Assembly (NCBI RefSeq): GCF_902706185.1
Contig: NZ_CACSJM010000062.1
Span: 1 to 33,264 of the forward strand
From: Roseomonas sp. 18066
GTDB lineage: Bacteria; Pseudomonadota; Alphaproteobacteria; Acetobacterales; Acetobacteraceae
Direction: 5' to 3'
DNA: 33,264 nucleotides
Below the pieces are notes generated by a model, which worked only from the letters and a program-made list of their open reading frames with translations, ran no database searches and had not been told where the DNA came from. Positions 31,601 to 33,264 of the stretch are shown here, piece after piece (within the stretch, counting starts at the first letter, position 1; each line of letters begins with the position of its first letter). The translations under genes and the position numbers were made by a program.

Positions 31601-32488
31601 TTACCCCCAGACGGCACCCGGAAGGCCGTTCAATGGGATCTTCAAGAAGCGTTGCCCCGAAGCCTCGGGCTCCGGCAACCGCCCGCCGGCAATATTCACC
31701 TGCAGCGCGGCGAGAATGAGCTTCGGCATCGGCAAGGTCCGATCCCGCGCCTCCCGGATCGCCACGAACTCGGCTTCGCAGGAAGCCTTGACCAAGTGGA
31801 CATTGGTGGCCCGCTGCTCGGCCACCGAGCTTTCCCACACCGCGGCCCGCCCCTTCGGCATGTAGTCATGGCCGGTGAACAGCCGGGTCGCCGCCGGCAG
31901 CGCCATGATCCGCTGGATCGATTGCCACAGCGCGCTCGCGCTGCCCCCCGGGAAATCCGCCCGCGCCGAGCCACTGTCCGGCATGAACAGCGTGTCGTGG
32001 ATGAAGGCCGCGTCGCCGCAGGTCAGCGTCATCGAGGCCAGCGTATGCCCCGGCGAATGCATCGCCGTCAGCGACAGCCCGCCCAGCGGCAGGCTCTCGC
32101 CCTCCTCCAGCAGCCGGTCCCATTGCGACCCGTCCGTCGCGAAATCCATCGGGAAATTGTAGATCCGCTTCCACAGCGCCTGCACCTCGACCACCCGCCC
32201 GCCGGTGACGATCGGCTTGCCCGTGCGCTCCTGCAGATAGCCGGCGGCGGAGAAATGGTCGGCATGCGGATGCGTATCGATGATCCAGTCCAGCGCCAGG
32301 CCCTTCGCCGCCAGATAGGCCAGCAGCGCCTCCGCCGAGCGCGTCGCCGTCGACCCCGAGGCCGGGTCGAAGTCGAGCACGGGGTCGATCACCGCCGCCC
32401 GCCCGCTGCCGGGGTCGGAGACGACATACTGGATGCTGCCGGTCCGCGGGTCATGGAAGCCGGCGATCTCGGGGCGCGTCTGGGTCAT
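31601..32488 (-). CDS. Metallo-beta-lactamase-fold hydrolase, ETHE1/Blh-like (possible persulfide dioxygenase)
   Basis: A 295-residue protein. The metal motif is H73-x-H75-x-D77-H78 (DTHPHADHFSA), with H147 (MHSPGHTLAS), the aspartate in FIHDTLFMPDSGSARADFPGG and a late His in FTGHDY. The segment FMPDSGSARADFPGG is typical of ETHE1/Blh-type proteins, which oxidise glutathione persulfide, not of glyoxalase II. ATG 32488 has AGGAGGG 9 nt upstream; an earlier TTG frame is unsupported. Neither a BigR-like regulator nor a rhodanese is visible nearby, so the sulfur role rests on motifs only. It diverges from the hemin gene. Confidence 0.83.
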   Translation of the reverse strand: MTQTRPEIAGFHDPRTGSIQYVVSDPGSGRAAVIDPVLDFDPASGSTATRSAEALLAYLAAKGLALDWIIDTHPHADHFSAAGYLQERTGKPIVTGGRVVEVQALWKRIYNFPMDFATDGSQWDRLLEEGESLPLGGLSLTAMHSPGHTLASMTLTCGDAAFIHDTLFMPDSGSARADFPGGSASALWQSIQRIMALPAATRLFTGHDYMPKGRAAVWESSVAEQRATNVHLVKASCEAEFVAIREARDRTLPMPKLILAALQVNIAGGRLPEPEASGQRFLKIPLNGLPGAVWG

Positions 32489-32602
32489 GCGGCGGACCCT
32501 CCTGCGCAAGCCTGCTTCCGTCAAGTCTCCGCTGCGACCGCTCCCCCCTGCGCCGCTTTTGCCACAGCCCCCGGCAATCGACGGCCAAGCCTCACCTCGC
32601 GC

Positions 32603-32630
32603 TTGCGTGATTGAGAACGATTATTAATAT
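32603..32630 (+). promoter_or_regulatory. Promoter with overlapping Fur-like box
   Basis: TTGCGT (32603-32608) and TAATAT (32625-32630) are separated by 16 nt, a plausible -35/-10 pair in an otherwise G+C-rich stretch. TTGAGAACGATTATTAA (32611-32627) lies across it and resembles a Fur box (TGAGAAC-G-ATTATTA, 7-1-7 layout). Iron-bound Fur or a related regulator would block the promoter. The hemin gene starts about 157 nt downstream. Confidence 0.55.
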
Positions 32631-32786
32631 CAGGCGAGCCCCGCCGACGCCCGACCATGCGCCGTCCCTGGCCCTCCCCCCGCCCTGCCCGGCCGCTGTC
32701 CTGGCGGGGCGCTTCCTTGCCTGACTGCCTCGCCGGGCCCTTTGCCGGACCCTCCGATGGACGTGCTGTCGATGGAGACACGATCC

Positions 32787-33264
32787 ATGCCCGATCTCAT
32801 CACCCGCTTCGCGGCGCTGCAGGCCGGCCTGCCCCCGGGCGACCCGCAGGCCGCCGACCTGGCCCAGGCCGCCCGCCAGCTCGGCTGCAGCCAGGCCGCG
32901 CTGCTCGCCGCCGGCGCCCTCGGCCCGGCCCTGCCGCTGCGCCCGGACTGGGGCGCGCTGTTCCAGGCCCTGCCGGCGCTGGGCCCGGTGCTGGCCGGCA
33001 CCCGCAACGACAGCGCCACCCTGCAGCGCCAGGGCCGCTTCCGCGACGTCTCAGCCGGGCCCGGCCATGTCCTGGTGCTGGGCGCCGAGATCGACCTGCG
33101 CCTCTTCCCCGGCGGCTGGGCGCATGGCTTCGCGCTCGGCGGTGCCGCGCCCTCGCTGCGCTTCTTCGACGACCGCGGCCAGCCGCTGCACCGCATCGAC
33201 ATGACCTTCGCCACCGACCGCGCCGCCTGGCAGGCGCTGGTCGCGGGCTTCACCGCCCCCGGCC
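32787..33264 (+). CDS. hmuS: Hemin-degrading factor / HmuS-like protein, 3'-truncated by window edge
   Basis: 159 codons are visible and the frame is still open at the right end. The N-terminal part (QAADLAQAARQLGCSQAALLAA) and the central TRNDSATLQRQGRF are followed by VLGAEIDLRLFPGGWAHGFAL and SLRFFDDRGQPLHRIDMTF. This matches the first half of HemS/HmuS/ChuS proteins, cytosolic heme-binding and heme-degrading factors of hemin uptake operons. ATG 32787 has GGAG 9 nt upstream; an in-frame ATG at 32757 would add ten residues and lacks a site. The Fur-like box upstream agrees with an iron-uptake role. Hemin transport genes are expected just past the window. Confidence 0.82.
   Translation, partial: MPDLITRFAALQAGLPPGDPQAADLAQAARQLGCSQAALLAAGALGPALPLRPDWGALFQALPALGPVLAGTRNDSATLQRQGRFRDVSAGPGHVLVLGAEIDLRLFPGGWAHGFALGGAAPSLRFFDDRGQPLHRIDMTFATDRAAWQALVAGFTAPG

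Noticed and set aside
32657..32786. Possible small HemP-like gene in the leader of the hemin gene
   Set aside because: The frame from ATG 32657 has no stop before the hemin gene, has arbitrary composition and simply runs on in the wrong frame.

Overview
The window is a high-GC chromosomal segment with dense, tightly packed genes. The mix of families suggests an alphaproteobacterium of the Acetobacteraceae (Roseomonas-like): a flavin/cytochrome c membrane dehydrogenase, several Dpp/hydantoinase/amidase genes and SPINDLY-type glycosyltransferases. That placement is an inference from gene content and base composition, because no rRNA or marker gene is present.

Layout. (1) 1-6437, plus strand: the 3' part of a type I secretion adaptor (HlyD family), then a UDP-glucuronate decarboxylase (UDP-xylose synthase) and two tandem GT41 (OGT/SPINDLY-like) glycosyltransferases whose genes overlap by 4 nt. 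(2) 6694-10447, minus strand: a three-subunit periplasmic sugar/gluconate-type dehydrogenase (Tat-exported small subunit, GMC flavoprotein, triheme cytochrome c), ending at a strong intrinsic terminator. (3) 10894-18327, minus strand: a family-5 substrate-binding protein, two permeases, two ATPases, an isochorismatase-like cysteine hydrolase and a class V aminotransferase, apparently one operon. (4) 18715-20330, plus strand: an AtzG-like small subunit and an amidase. (5) 20373-25836, minus strand: hydantoinase A and B, then a second small-subunit/amidase pair. (6) 25990-31536: a MYG1-family protein, an OmpR/HK two-component system, an uncharacterised lipoprotein and a Do-type periplasmic protease. 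(7) 31601-33264: an ETHE1-like metallo-beta-lactamase-fold protein, and a divergent hemin-degrading (HmuS-type) gene cut by the right edge, preceded by a Fur-like box.

Regions 3-5 together look like a locus for importing and breaking down a cyclic or linear amide/ureide. An oligopeptide-type importer would supply substrate, HyuAB would open a hydantoin-like ring using ATP, and the cysteine hydrolase and two amidases would cleave N-carbamoyl or amide bonds. The actual substrate cannot be read from the sequence.

The most unusual non-coding signal is a family of intergenic repeats. Six hairpin-plus-T-tract modules (9-bp arms, 4-nt loop) keep their stems through compensatory changes. Two pairs of them face each other around a conserved ~55-nt core, and a third core copy lies upstream of hyuA next to a related hairpin. 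I do not recognise this family.
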